Shown here piece after piece: positions 1 to 7,627 of a stretch of 15,389 bases of DNA. Origin of the DNA: an uncultured Bacilli bacterium (GTDB lineage: Bacteria; Bacillota_I; Bacilli_A; RF39; UBA660). Location of the stretch: the NCBI GenBank assembly GCA_934162265.1, contig CAKPHZ010000028.1, positions 1-15,389 on the forward strand, given 5' to 3'. A program made the translations under genes and the position numbers. A model generated the notes under the pieces. It was not told the origin of the DNA. It saw only the letters and a list, made by a program, of their open reading frames with translations, and ran no database searches. How positions within the stretch are numbered: position 1 is the first letter of the stretch; every line of letters begins with the position of its first letter.

Positions 1-38
1 TCATAAGTTTCTGGTATGACTCACTTTTATTTTAATAA

Positions 39-74
39 AAATAGTGTAAGTGATTTTACTCACCAACACTATTT
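39..74. other. Long imperfect hairpin upstream of first gene
   Basis: A 9-bp stem (AAATAGTGT at 39-47 with ACACTATTT at 66-74) encloses a second 4-bp stem (GTGA 50-53 with TCAC 60-63) across a symmetric 2x2 internal loop. On the minus strand it is followed by a short T-rich run, so it could terminate a minus-strand gene lying to the left. On the plus strand there is no clean T-run. It could also be an intergenic repeat unit. Confidence 0.5.
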
Positions 75-149
75 ATTGAACCCTTCTTTCTTTTTTCTTT
101 AACTTTAGAGAAAAATATTTTTAAGTATTTTAGAATAAAAAAGAAAAAC

Positions 150-158
150 TTATCCACA
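150..158 (+). promoter_or_regulatory. Single DnaA-box consensus match
   Basis: TTATCCACA matches the canonical DnaA box exactly and lies 24 bases before the first gene. I found no second box nearby and no AT-rich unwinding array typical of an origin, so it may be a chance match or a DnaA-responsive site for the downstream gene. Confidence 0.25.
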
Positions 159-181
159 CTAAAAATAAGGAGCGTGGAAAA

Positions 182-619
182 ATGAATGAAAACAATGAAC
201 TATTAATGTATATTTATCAAAATGCCAACATGGGAGTAAAAAGCTGTACCAATCTAATTCGAATCTTACAAGGAAAAGATAATAAAATCAAAAAAATAGT
301 AGAAGGAGAATTAAAAGGATACGAAGAATTTGCCAAAAGAGCAGAAAAACTAATCAAAAAAAATAAACTCAATCCCAAAGAAATAGGCTTAATGGCAGAC
401 GTCATGTCAAAAATAAGCATGAATATGGAAATGATGAAAGATAACAGCGATGCTAGAGTAGCTGACATGCTAACCAAAGGATTTACAATGGGAAATGTAG
501 ACATTACCAAAAAAATAGATCGCTTTGAAAAAGACGCTGACAAAGACATTCTAAAACTAGCAAAAGATTTATTAAATTTTGGCAAAGAAAATATTGAAAT
601 ATTAAAACCATACTTATAG
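182..619 (+). CDS. Small helical, ferritin-like hypothetical protein
   Basis: The protein has 145 residues, is soluble, and is rich in Lys, Glu, Met and Asn. It has no signal peptide or membrane segment. The pattern suggests a four-helix bundle: helices at about 3-30, 33-60 (KIKKIVEGELKGYEEFAKRA), 66-88 (a Met-rich stretch) and 92-140. I recall similar short proteins in Firmicutes genomes with an unassigned ferritin-like or helical-bundle fold, but I cannot name a function, and no classic ferritin di-iron EXXH pair is visible. The ATG at 182 is preceded at good spacing by AAGGAG (about 168-172). The next gene starts 14 bases after the stop, so the two are probably co-transcribed. Its reality as a gene is secure; its role is unknown. 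Confidence 0.8.
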   Translation: MNENNELLMYIYQNANMGVKSCTNLIRILQGKDNKIKKIVEGELKGYEEFAKRAEKLIKKNKLNPKEIGLMADVMSKISMNMEMMKDNSDARVADMLTKGFTMGNVDITKKIDRFEKDADKDILKLAKDLLNFGKENIEILKPYL

Positions 620-633
620 AATAGGTGATAAAT

Positions 634-1383
634 TTGAAAGCACTAGTAACAGGAGCAAGTTCAGGAATAGGACTATATATTTCTGAAGAACTATTAAATC
701 TTGGCTATGATTTATTTGTTGTCGCAAGAGATAAAAAAAAGTTAGAAAAAATATATGCAAAGAAAAAGAACGTAACTATCATTAGTCTAGATTTAGAAGA
801 CAAAGATAATTGTTATAAATTATATGAAATGCTAAAAGATAAAGATATTGACATTTTAGTCAATAATGCTGGATTTGGAGATGCTGGTAATTTTAGCCAA
901 ACATCATTACAAAAAGAACTAAGCATGATTGATTTAAATATCATTTCTTATCATATTTTAACGAAATTATTTTTAAAAGATTTTATCAAAAAAAATAGAG
1001 GCCGAATTCTTAACATTGCCTCCATGGCAGGATTTATGCCTGGACCTTATATGGCCACTTACTATGCAACAAAATCTTATATTGTAAGCCTAACTACATC
1101 TATACAAGAAGAGTTAAAAAAAGATAAATCCAATGTCCATGTATCCATGTTTTGTCCAGGACCAGTAGAAACTAACTTTAATAATGTTGCTAAAGTAAAA
1201 TTTAATGTCTCATCCATAGATGCAGAAAAAGCCGCAAAAATAGCAGTAGAAGGAATGTTTAAAAATAAAAGAATAATTATTCCGATGAATATGAAATTAA
1301 ATTATTACTTAGTAAAATTAAGTCCAGTAGGCTTAGTATCAACAATTAATGCTAAAACCCAAGAAAGAGTAGAGGATAAGTGA
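634..1383 (+). CDS. Short-chain dehydrogenase/reductase (SDR), classical type
   Basis: This is an NAD(P)-dependent oxidoreductase of the classical SDR family, 249 residues, cytoplasmic, substrate unknown. The Rossmann cofactor motif TGASSGIG lies at residues 6-13 and NNAG at 77-80. The catalytic set is Ser130, Tyr143 and Lys147 (YYATK), and the CPGPVET motif follows near 175. I placed the start at the TTG at 634 because AGGTGAT (about 623-629) sits just upstream, as it does before the ATG of the ftsW-type gene. The in-frame GTG at 625 overlaps that ribosome site and has none of its own. The gene follows the helical-protein gene in a likely operon and ends in a terminator hairpin that overlaps its last codons. 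The cofactor fold and catalysis are firmly supported; the substrate cannot be assigned from the sequence. Confidence 0.92.
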   Translation: MKALVTGASSGIGLYISEELLNLGYDLFVVARDKKKLEKIYAKKKNVTIISLDLEDKDNCYKLYEMLKDKDIDILVNNAGFGDAGNFSQTSLQKELSMIDLNIISYHILTKLFLKDFIKKNRGRILNIASMAGFMPGPYMATYYATKSYIVSLTTSIQEELKKDKSNVHVSMFCPGPVETNFNNVAKVKFNVSSIDAEKAAKIAVEGMFKNKRIIIPMNMKLNYYLVKLSPVGLVSTINAKTQERVEDK

Positions 1384-1408
1384 AAAATACTGATATCTAC
1401 TTTTTTTT
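1368..1408 (+). terminator. Intrinsic terminator overlapping the SDR stop
   Basis: AGTAGA (1368-1373) pairs with TCTACT (1396-1401), with an inner AGT/ACT pairing, and a run of eight T follows (1401-1408). The 5' arm lies in the final codons of the SDR gene. Confidence 0.5.
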
Positions 1409-1463
1409 ATGATAAAGCTTAAAAATAGTAAATATTTCATTCTAAGGAAATTCTAAGTTAACC

Positions 1464-1491
1464 TTGACTTTTCTAAAAATAAACCTATAAT
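1464..1491 (+). promoter_or_regulatory. Sigma-70-type promoter for the DUF3419-like gene
   Basis: TTGACT at 1464-1469 and TATAAT at 1486-1491 are separated by 16 bp. The expected transcription start is near 1497-1498, giving a leader of about 20 bases that contains the GGGGG ribosome site. Confidence 0.75.
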
Positions 1492-1518
1492 AGGATTAAA
1501 AAATTAATGGGGGAAACA

Positions 1519-2460
1519 ATGAATCAAGAATTAGAAAATGCAATAATAAATGCCAAGAAACGCTGTGAAGGAATGCTAATAGAAGAATGCAAAGGATTTT
1601 TTAGCAGAATCTATCCTTTTACTACTGAAAATATTAATGGCTATATCGCAAACTTTCAATTAAAAAATAAATCATTATTAACGGTAGGATCTTCTGGAGA
1701 CCAAGTATTAAATGCCATAGAAGAAGGATGTAAAGATATATCCGTAATTGATGTTAATCCTTATACCAAATACTATTATTACTTAAAAGCAGCAGGAATA
1801 ATTGCTTTAGATGAAGAAGAATTTTTTGAGTTTTTTCGGTATAAAGATTATCCTTTTGTATTTAGTGATAACAAAAATGTTTTTAGAAATGATTTGTATC
1901 AAAAAATTCTACCAGCCTTAGAAACTTTAGATAAAGAATCCTTTCTCTTCTGGAATAGCTTATTTACAAAATTTTCTGGAAGTGAAGTGAGAAGATATTT
2001 ATTTCAAGCAGATGAAGATCAGAATGAAGTAATTACTTCTTGCAACTTATATTTACAAAGTGAAAAAAATTATCATAACTTAAAATCAAATTTAGAAACA
2101 GTAGTTCCTACCTTCTTAAAAGGAAATATTCTACAATACCCATTTGATAGAAATTATGATAATATCTGGTTATCTAATATTGGTTCCTATTTAAATGTTA
2201 ATGATATCAAAAATATAGCAAAAGTAAATCCTAATTTCCTTACAGATGAAGGAAAATTACTCATTAGTTATTTATATGACACGACAAAAAATACAACCTA
2301 TCAAAAGAATTGGAGTTCAATATATAATATTGATATGGTTTCTTCTATTTTTAAAGAATATTATCCAGAATTAATATCATTTTTAGGAATTAAAGGAATA
2401 AAGATGCATAATTCTTCTATTAAAGATTCTGCAATACTATGTAGAAAACGCAAAAAATAA
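1519..2460 (+). CDS. DUF3419-like SAM-binding protein
   Basis: The protein has 313 residues and is predicted cytoplasmic, with a Rossmann-type SAM-binding core. TVGSSGDQVL (about residues 55-64) resembles the glycine-rich loop, and VIDVNPYTKYYYYLK (about 76-90) resembles the acidic strand-2 motif of DUF3419/BtaA-like proteins, some of which transfer the 3-amino-3-carboxypropyl group of SAM to diacylglycerol lipids. Whether this one acts on lipids cannot be seen. I prefer the ATG at 1519 over the in-frame ATG at 1507: GGGGG (1509-1513) is well spaced for 1519, and the AGGA that would serve 1507 lies upstream of the predicted transcript start. No terminator is visible before the ssrA promoter, so some readthrough into ssrA is possible. 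Confidence 0.75.
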   Translation: MNQELENAIINAKKRCEGMLIEECKGFFSRIYPFTTENINGYIANFQLKNKSLLTVGSSGDQVLNAIEEGCKDISVIDVNPYTKYYYYLKAAGIIALDEEEFFEFFRYKDYPFVFSDNKNVFRNDLYQKILPALETLDKESFLFWNSLFTKFSGSEVRRYLFQADEDQNEVITSCNLYLQSEKNYHNLKSNLETVVPTFLKGNILQYPFDRNYDNIWLSNIGSYLNVNDIKNIAKVNPNFLTDEGKLLISYLYDTTKNTTYQKNWSSIYNIDMVSSIFKEYYPELISFLGIKGIKMHNSSIKDSAILCRKRKK

Positions 2461-2475
2461 ACAATTAAGTTACTA

Positions 2476-2504
2476 TTGACAAGAATAATAATAACGATTA
2501 TAAT
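2476..2504 (+). promoter_or_regulatory. Consensus sigma-70 promoter of ssrA
   Basis: TTGACA (2476-2481) and TATAAT (2499-2504) both match consensus exactly, with the optimal 17-bp spacer. Initiation is expected near 2511, just ahead of the mature tmRNA 5' end at 2516. This fits strong constitutive expression. Confidence 0.9.
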
Positions 2505-2515
2505 GTTCTTGTAAT

Positions 2516-2875
2516 GGGGTCGTATATGGATTCGACAGGAATAAAAGAAATTTAGCCGCAAGTCGTATATCTTACGTTACAGATAAATTAAATATAGCTG
2601 GAAACAACTATAACAATGCTACTGGATACGCTTTTGCGTAATTTAATTTAATCAGTAGGTTCTATCCAATCTTTGCCTATGAGATAGGAATAGGACATAT
2701 AAAATAGGCTATATTATATATTTTTTCTTGGATATATAATGAATATTAAAGAATAGTAAATAATTATTCTTGTTAGTTCTTCTAATTATTTATGAATATT
2801 TAGAATTAACTAAACTTGTAGAAGCTAAATGGAGTTTATTTTTGGACGGGAGTTCGACTCTCCCCGGCTCCACCA
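2516..2875 (+). ncRNA. ssrA: Transfer-messenger RNA (tmRNA, one-piece)
   Basis: tmRNA rescues ribosomes stalled on broken messages, adding a degradation tag with SmpB. The 5' end GGGGTCG (2516-2522) pairs with CGGCTCC (2865-2871) to form the tRNA-like acceptor stem, followed by an encoded ACCA (2872-2875). The T-arm GGGAG-TTCGACT-CTCCC is visible just before, and the conserved GGATTCGACAGG follows the 5' end. The tag reading frame runs 2597-2641. The length of 360 nt is normal for a one-piece tmRNA. The gene has its own consensus promoter and terminator. Its 3' end is a known type of integration target for mobile DNA, and the sequence immediately downstream does carry a mobilisation-gene remnant. 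Confidence 0.97.
2597..2641 (+). other. tmRNA tag-peptide reading frame (AGNNYNNATGYAFA-stop)
   Basis: Starting at the resume codon GCT (2597-2599), preceded by ATA, the frame encodes 14 residues, AGNNYNNATGYAFA, followed by TAA (2639-2641). The final YAFA differs from the common ALAA ending and matches the ending I recall for mycoplasma tags. The tag C-terminus is what ClpXP, Lon or FtsH recognises. Confidence 0.85.
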
Positions 2876-2921
2876 TTGAGAAATCTGTCCAGAGTTTTAT
2901 AGTTTTGGATTTAATATAGAA

Positions 2922-2956
2922 AATATCAAGTTCTAAAAGAAGTTGGTATTTTTTTT
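2922..2956 (+). terminator. Intrinsic terminator of ssrA
   Basis: AATATCAA (2922-2929) pairs with TTGGTATT (2943-2950, one G-T pair). An inner TTC/GAA stem closes a TAAAA loop. A run of eight T (2949-2956) follows. Confidence 0.85.
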
Positions 2957-2985
2957 GTTGCTAATTAAAGAAAGGACATGTTAAA

Positions 2986-3234
2986 ATGGTTAATATTGTA
3001 AAAAAAATTAGAGTTTGCTGAGAATATTATGGATATGTTAGAGAATAAAGTATCTAAATTACAAGAAAAGTTAGATTGTTTCAAAGAACTATGGAATAAA
3101 TTTATCAAGTTCTTACAAGATAAATTCTTTTCTTCAAATAAATATGATGATTTAATTGATGAATTACATGAAAAAGATCTAGAAGTTTACAAAATGAGTT
3201 TAGTAGTAATTATAAGAAAGATAGTGATTTATAA
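2986..3234 (+). pseudogene. Frameshifted fragment resembling the C-terminus of a plasmid Mob/relaxase
   Basis: The central part, in frame from 3002 to about 3180, reads as an amphipathic coiled-coil segment (MLENKVSKLQEKLDCF) followed by ELWNKFIKFLQDKFFSS. I associate this pattern with the C-terminal end of MobV/Pre-type plasmid mobilisation proteins of Firmicutes. That frame has no good start. An ATG at 2986 with AAAGGA upstream begins MVNIVKK and would join the central frame if one base were lost from the A8 run at 3000-3007. Near 3180 the frame probably shifts back: the other frame continues as LQNEFSSNYKKDSDL and stops at 3232-3234. Annotated naively, it would be a 74-codon gene from the ATG at 3029 to 3253. 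The catalytic HUH relaxase domain is absent. The family assignment rests on memory of the pattern and is tentative. Confidence 0.45.
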
Positions 3235-3275
3235 CGATAATTATATGATATAATAACTAATGTTAGGAGGAGAAT

Positions 3276-4070
3276 ATGGATAAATTACCCAAAAATATTA
3301 ATAGTATAATTCGTAGTAGTGCAATTTTTATAAAAAAAGAGGTTAGACATATTTGTTATGAAATTAATGAAAAAGAAGAAAGCAGTGCAAATATTAGAGT
3401 TCAATTACCCAAATATCATAGACCTAAAAAATCAGATGAAATAATTGATAGTAATGAAAACTTTGTAAATGGTTTTAAAGTGGTTAAAACAGCAAATGGT
3501 GAGTACGCATATGTAAGAGAATCTGATAATTCTCTATTACCTTTTAGATATGATATTGCTTGTGATTTTAATGAATTTGGTTTCGCAATTGTTGGTAAAG
3601 ATGGAAGTGTTTCATGGATAAATAAAGATTTTAAGTATCTTAATATACAAGGTGAAATGGTAGAAGAGGAGCTTGATAAAAATTGGTCTAAATTTGATGG
3701 ATGGCAAGGAATAAGTGCTTTTAGTAAAGGGAAATTACCATTATCTCGTGTTTATGATGGAAGAAACACCTATGGCAGAGTTTCTTATTTTGGAACAGAT
3801 GGAAAATTTAAAGAATTTTATAGATATGATGGTAAAATAGACGATTATTTTTCTAAATCTACTTTTACAAGTGGCTCAACATTTGATGAAAAAGGTCATG
3901 CAGTAGCTGATGGAGATATGCTATTTGCAAAAGGTTATTATATATCACATAAGGACTTAATAAAATTATCTATGGAAAAAGGTTTTATTGATTCTATTAG
4001 CGAAGATGCTGAAAAATGTTTTGATAAAAAAACAGCAAGAGTATTAAAAAAAGAACGAAAAGTGAAATGA
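3276..4070 (+). CDS. WG-repeat-like hypothetical protein
   Basis: The protein has 264 residues and no signal peptide or membrane helix. Residues 66-125 hold units such as NGEYAYVRESDNSLLPFRYD followed by GFAIVGKDGSVSWINKDF. These resemble the WG (KWG) repeat: alternating strands with a conserved Gly-x-x-Trp/Tyr-Ile/Val-Asn core, about 30-60 residues per unit, expected to stack as a beta-structure. More degenerate units appear at about 150-190 (YGRVSYFGTDGKFKEF). The function of these repeats is generally unknown. The start is secure: AGGAGG (3265-3270) sits 5 bases before the ATG. The gene lies directly after the Mob-like fragment, between the ssrA terminator and a gene-poor stretch, so it is probably accessory cargo. 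No terminator is seen until 4288. Confidence 0.7.
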   Translation: MDKLPKNINSIIRSSAIFIKKEVRHICYEINEKEESSANIRVQLPKYHRPKKSDEIIDSNENFVNGFKVVKTANGEYAYVRESDNSLLPFRYDIACDFNEFGFAIVGKDGSVSWINKDFKYLNIQGEMVEEELDKNWSKFDGWQGISAFSKGKLPLSRVYDGRNTYGRVSYFGTDGKFKEFYRYDGKIDDYFSKSTFTSGSTFDEKGHAVADGDMLFAKGYYISHKDLIKLSMEKGFIDSISEDAEKCFDKKTARVLKKERKVK

Positions 4071-4287
4071 AAATTCAAATTGTACAGCATTGAAAAATTA
4101 TTAGAATCTTTGTATATGTGGGATTAACTGGAATAATATTTCCTCTTTTTTTGCTTTTTTACAATTTATTAGTGTTCAATTTAGTTTCTTCAGGCACTGC
4201 AGTACTTAATCTCTACCAAATTTGTGCAAGACTAAATAAAAGTATTATTATAAATAAATTTAACTACTATTTTCATGTAATTGATTT

Positions 4288-4315
4288 AGAGCATTCACTA
4301 TATTGCTCTTTTTTT
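4288..4315 (+). terminator. Intrinsic terminator after the WG-repeat gene
   Basis: AGAGCA (4288-4293) pairs with TGCTCT (4304-4309) across a 10-base loop, followed directly by seven T (4309-4315). Confidence 0.65.
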
Positions 4316-4439
4316 CTAGAAATATATGGAAGTAGATAATACTTTATGTTTTTTTATATTCTAAAAATACTGATTTAGTTTTACTCCAATAATGAATAAA
4401 ATACCAATGTAAAGCATTTTATCTTAAAAATGAATACAA

Positions 4440-4466
4440 TTAACAAATTTTATGATAAACTATTAT
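4440..4466 (+). promoter_or_regulatory. Possible promoter for the 4504-5789 pair
   Basis: TTAACA (4440-4445) and TATTAT (4461-4466) are near-consensus, but the 15-bp spacer is short. Position and the absence of alternatives favour it. Confidence 0.35.
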
Positions 4467-4503
4467 CGATAATTAAAATTTTCAATTAAAAAGGAGCAAA
4501 GAA

Positions 4504-5130
4504 ATGGAAAATAATACAATGCAATATTCAGAAGAGTTAGAAAGACTAGAAAAACTAGATTTAGAAACCTGGTTATATTTATATCTCACTAAAGCAAAGA
4601 TAAAAAAACATCTTAAAAACTTAAGTAAGAAAAGAGAATTTTCTATAGGAAAAACACAAAAAAATGAAGTATACATTTTTAAAAATTATGATGAATATAG
4701 AAACTTTTTCTTAATGTATTTAGATGATGTAGAAAATGAACTAATTGATTTAGCAATTTATACTCGTGGAAATAAAGGACAAATAGTAGCATTAAGAGGA
4801 TTATGTGAACGAATTATCATTAAAGTTAAAAACTTTAAGTTTTATCAATCCATTACAGAAGAACAAGTTGAAGAAATTCATTCAAAAGGTAATTTAACTT
4901 CATTAGAATTTGCACAATTATGTATTAATAATAATTTATGTGTAATTAGTGACAAATCATTGACACAAAAAGACAGATGTAATTTTTTTGATAGGAATTG
5001 TCAAGAATGCTTATTAGAAAATGCAACACATCGTTTAGAATATGAAAACCCAGCTTTAGAACAAAGAGAAAATTCTATAAATAACCCTAAAAGAGTATTA
5101 AATAAAAGAAATAATTTTATTAAAAAATGA
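4504..5130 (+). CDS. Hypothetical protein with Cys-rich possible zinc site
   Basis: The protein has 208 residues, is soluble and highly charged. The N-terminal half is helical (residues 8-45 and 62-112). Near the C-terminus is the pattern C159-x6-C166-x2-C169-x6-H176 (within CNFFDRNCQECLLENATH), which could bind a metal ion. The C-terminal 30 residues are basic and probably disordered. AAGGAG (4491-4496) sits 7 bases before the ATG. Its stop overlaps the start of the glycosylase-like gene by four bases (ATGA at 5127-5130), so the two are translationally coupled and probably act together. I do not recognise the family. A nucleic-acid-related role is only a guess from the partner and the Cys cluster. 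Confidence 0.75.
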   Translation: MENNTMQYSEELERLEKLDLETWLYLYLTKAKIKKHLKNLSKKREFSIGKTQKNEVYIFKNYDEYRNFFLMYLDDVENELIDLAIYTRGNKGQIVALRGLCERIIIKVKNFKFYQSITEEQVEEIHSKGNLTSLEFAQLCINNNLCVISDKSLTQKDRCNFFDRNCQECLLENATHRLEYENPALEQRENSINNPKRVLNKRNNFIKK

Positions 5131-5789
5131 ATTTAGATTCTTTAAAAATAGAATATGATAAACTTCAAAAAAAGTATGGGGCAATAGAATTAGATTCTAT
5201 TTATAGCGGTGGTTGTGATAAAAATCCAGATATATGTTTTGTGTTCATGAATCCAACAAAAAGAAATATTGCTTCATCTAAAACATGGAAAGGATTAAAA
5301 TCACCATGGATAGGAACAAAAAATATTTGGGATTTATTTTATCAATTAAAATTGCTCGACGAAAACGTATACAAAAAAATAAGAAAAATAAAAGGAAAAG
5401 AATGGACTGAAAACTTTGCAAATGAAGTATATGAAGAAGTAAAGAAACATAAGTATTTTATTACCAACTTAGGAAAATGCACCCAACTTGATGCTAGACC
5501 ATTACCAGATAGTGTATATAAAGAATATCTTCATTTATTAGAAAAAGAGATAGAAATAATCAATCCAAAAGTAATAATCTTATTTGGAAATCAAGTTAGT
5601 TCAATTGTATTAAATGAAAGAATATCTGTATCCCAATGTAGAAAGAAGCAATTTCTAAAAACAATAAATGGAAAGCAATACAAATGTTATGCTGCTTTTT
5701 ATCCCGTAGGAAACGGAAGATTTAATATAGATAAATCAATAGAAGATATCTTGTATATAAAAAGTCTCTATGATAAAAATCTTGATTAA
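5127..5789 (+). CDS. Uracil-DNA glycosylase superfamily protein
   Basis: The protein has 220 residues and is cytoplasmic. It shows the layout of the UDG-like alpha/beta fold. A strand-loop motif FVFMNPTKRN (about 38-47) sits in the position of the catalytic water-activating loop. ITNLGKCTQ (112-120) follows, then NPKVIILFGNQV (146-157), a typical UDG central strand, and YPVGNGR (192-198) in the position of the C-terminal DNA-intercalation loop (HPS in family 4). The classic GEAPG motif is replaced by FMNPT, so this belongs to a divergent branch and its base specificity is unknown. Known family members remove damaged bases in base-excision repair. No ribosome site precedes the ATG; translation is expected to couple to the upstream gene through the ATGA overlap. 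Confidence 0.75.
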   Translation: MNLDSLKIEYDKLQKKYGAIELDSIYSGGCDKNPDICFVFMNPTKRNIASSKTWKGLKSPWIGTKNIWDLFYQLKLLDENVYKKIRKIKGKEWTENFANEVYEEVKKHKYFITNLGKCTQLDARPLPDSVYKEYLHLLEKEIEIINPKVIILFGNQVSSIVLNERISVSQCRKKQFLKTINGKQYKCYAAFYPVGNGRFNIDKSIEDILYIKSLYDKNLD

Positions 5790-5838
5790 AGAATATTATT
5801 AGGAATTTAGTTTTTTAAATAAATATAAAGGGGGAAAA

Positions 5839-6531
5839 ATGATGGATAATATTAAAGGGATAAAAAAACAAATTAGATCAACTTTAGATTATCAATATAT
5901 TACTAAAATAGTAGATGACTATTTAGAAAAAAACGATAAAGATTTTTTAAAACAATATCAAGAAAATGATTTAGATTTTATTTATATCAGTAAACAAGAA
6001 ACGATGAATATTATTTTCATTGCAATGAGTCAATTAAAAGAAAGATTTATCATCAATGAAAAATATCAACAAATGAAAGAGTATATTCTAAAAAATCATC
6101 TAAAAAAATTAGATTTAATTCTATCTTCTCTTAATGAAGAAGATAGAATAGATGCCGGGGTAGGTTTTGCCTTTATTGAATATAGTTCTTTATATCAAGA
6201 AAAAGAAGTAAAAGATACCTTTGCCAAGTATTTTATGGATAAAATTTTATCAGAAAATAAAGAACAACTATCTAAAAAAATAAATAAAACTTTTAAAACA
6301 ATTCAAAAGTTTCAGCAATATGGAGTAAAAAGATATATCATTGATTACTTATCTTTCTATGATAAATATCTAGCAAACTATATAGCAATAAATCATAAAC
6401 TAATTTCAAAAGAATTATTACAATCACTAAATATTAATTCTTTCTTTCAATATCAAGAAGAAAACCAAACCCATTTGCCAATAAAAAAAGACTCCACTCA
6501 AAATAAAATTTTAATTCTTTCAAAAAAATAG
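5839..6531 (+). CDS. Hypothetical soluble helical protein
   Basis: The 230-residue protein (229 from the ATG at 5842) is rich in Lys, Gln, Asp, Ile and Tyr. It appears almost entirely alpha-helical, with no signal peptide, membrane segment or recognisable catalytic motif. The AAAGGGGG ribosome site (5827-5834) is 5-8 bases before the paired ATGs at 5839 and 5842, and either could be used. A 49-base gap from the glycosylase gene without a terminator allows co-transcription with it. The C-terminal 35 residues (after residue 200) are polar and likely disordered. I do not recognise it. Confidence 0.7.
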   Translation: MMDNIKGIKKQIRSTLDYQYITKIVDDYLEKNDKDFLKQYQENDLDFIYISKQETMNIIFIAMSQLKERFIINEKYQQMKEYILKNHLKKLDLILSSLNEEDRIDAGVGFAFIEYSSLYQEKEVKDTFAKYFMDKILSENKEQLSKKINKTFKTIQKFQQYGVKRYIIDYLSFYDKYLANYIAINHKLISKELLQSLNINSFFQYQEENQTHLPIKKDSTQNKILILSKK

Positions 6532-6596
6532 AGTCATCATTAAAGTTAAAAATAAGTATTTTTTTCCTACAAACATATATTTAAATAGGTGATTTT

Positions 6597-7610
6597 ATGA
6601 AAAAAATAGATTATTTATTACTATTTGGAATTATCATGATATCTATATTCGGTGTCGCAATGATATATTCAGCTTCTTATGTTTGGGCAGAATATAAATT
6701 TCATGACCCCTTAAAATTTGCAAAAACACAACTTCTTTTTTTAGTAGTGAGTTATATTCTTATCTTTTTTTCTTTAAAAATACCCTATCAAAAATATCTA
6801 TCTTATGCAAATTTAATCTTTTTTATCTGTTTTATTCTTCTTATCTTAGTATTAATTCCAGGAATTGGAACAGTTAGAAATGGATCAAGAAGTTGGTTTG
6901 GAATAGGGGGCTTTGGTATTCAACCTAGTGAATTTACCAAATTAGGAATGATAATATTTACCTCAAAATACTTAGCTTATAACGAAAAAGTACTAAAAAA
7001 TATAAAAAGTGGAGTACTTCCCATCTTAGGAATATTAATGTTAGTATTTGGACTAATCATGCTACAACCAGATTTTGGGACAGGAGTTATCATAGTTATT
7101 TCTATTATTGTTTTATTGTTTGTTAGTGGAGTTAATATGAGTTTTTTTATCAAACTAGGATTTATTGGTCTATTAGGTGTTGTAGCCTTAATCATTGCCG
7201 CTCCATATCGAATGAAAAGAATTGTATCTTTCTTAAATCCTTGGAGTGATCCCTTAGGAAGTGGATTTCAAATCATTCAAAGCTTATACGCAATTGGACC
7301 AGGAGGCTTACTAGGATTGGGCTTTGGAAATAGTATTCAAAAACATTTCTATCTACCTGAACCCCAAACAGACTTTATCTTTGCTATCATCAGTGAAGAA
7401 TTTGGTTTTTTAGGTATCTTAATCATAGCCAGTTTATTTTTATTAATTCTTTATCGAGGATTTCACATCTCTATTCATTGTGAAAATAAATTTGGAAAAT
7501 ACTTATCTTTCGGCATCACTTTTCAATTAGCATTTCAGGCACTATTAAACTTAATGGTCGTTGTTGGATTAATTCCTGTAACAGGGGTTGTACTTCGTGG
7601 TATCCTATAA
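6597..7610 (+). pseudogene. ftsW: FtsW/SpoVE-type SEDS glycosyltransferase, 3'-truncated
   Basis: SEDS proteins polymerise lipid II into peptidoglycan glycan strands at the septum with a class B PBP. About nine membrane helices are visible. Family motifs are NGSRSW (95-100), QPSEFTK (109-115), LQPDFGT (156-162) and LPEPQTDFIFAIISEE (253-268), which contains the catalytic Asp at 259. PVTGV (327-331) begins the last conserved block, which in intact proteins continues as LPF-SYGGSS and the final helix. Here it reads VVLRGIL-stop: homology ends after Leu333 (base 7595), and the last four residues come from unrelated DNA. The 337 residues fall short of the usual 360-400. The start is sound (AGGTGAT 6587-6593, ATG 6597). 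Loss of the SYGGSS block probably inactivates it; another copy elsewhere would be needed for division. Confidence 0.8.
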
Positions 7611-7627
7611 CTACAGACACTTTTAAG

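Larger units (their letters stand above)
4071..4503. other. Gene-poor stretch of about 430 bases
   Basis: No convincing coding frame is visible. A 73-codon GTG-start frame at 4118-4339 has no ribosome site and a low-complexity hydrophobic N-terminus, so I reject it. The first 50 bases read as a short plausible peptide (KLYSIEKLLESLYMWD), perhaps another gene relic. The interval also holds the terminator at 4288-4315 and a weak promoter near 4440-4466. Confidence 0.5.

Noticed and set aside
150..158. Replication origin suggested by a perfect DnaA box
   Set aside because: Only one box was found, with no dnaA/dnaN genes and no unwinding element nearby.
217..585. 122-codon minus-strand frame
   Set aside because: It is a shadow of the helical-protein gene, which has a good ribosome site and sits in an operon.
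4118..4339. 73-codon GTG-start frame with a hydrophobic beginning
   Set aside because: It has no ribosome site and low-complexity composition, and a terminator hairpin lies inside its 3' part.
6490..6535. GACTC/GAGTC inverted repeat as a terminator after the 229-residue gene
   Set aside because: The loop is very long and no T-run follows.
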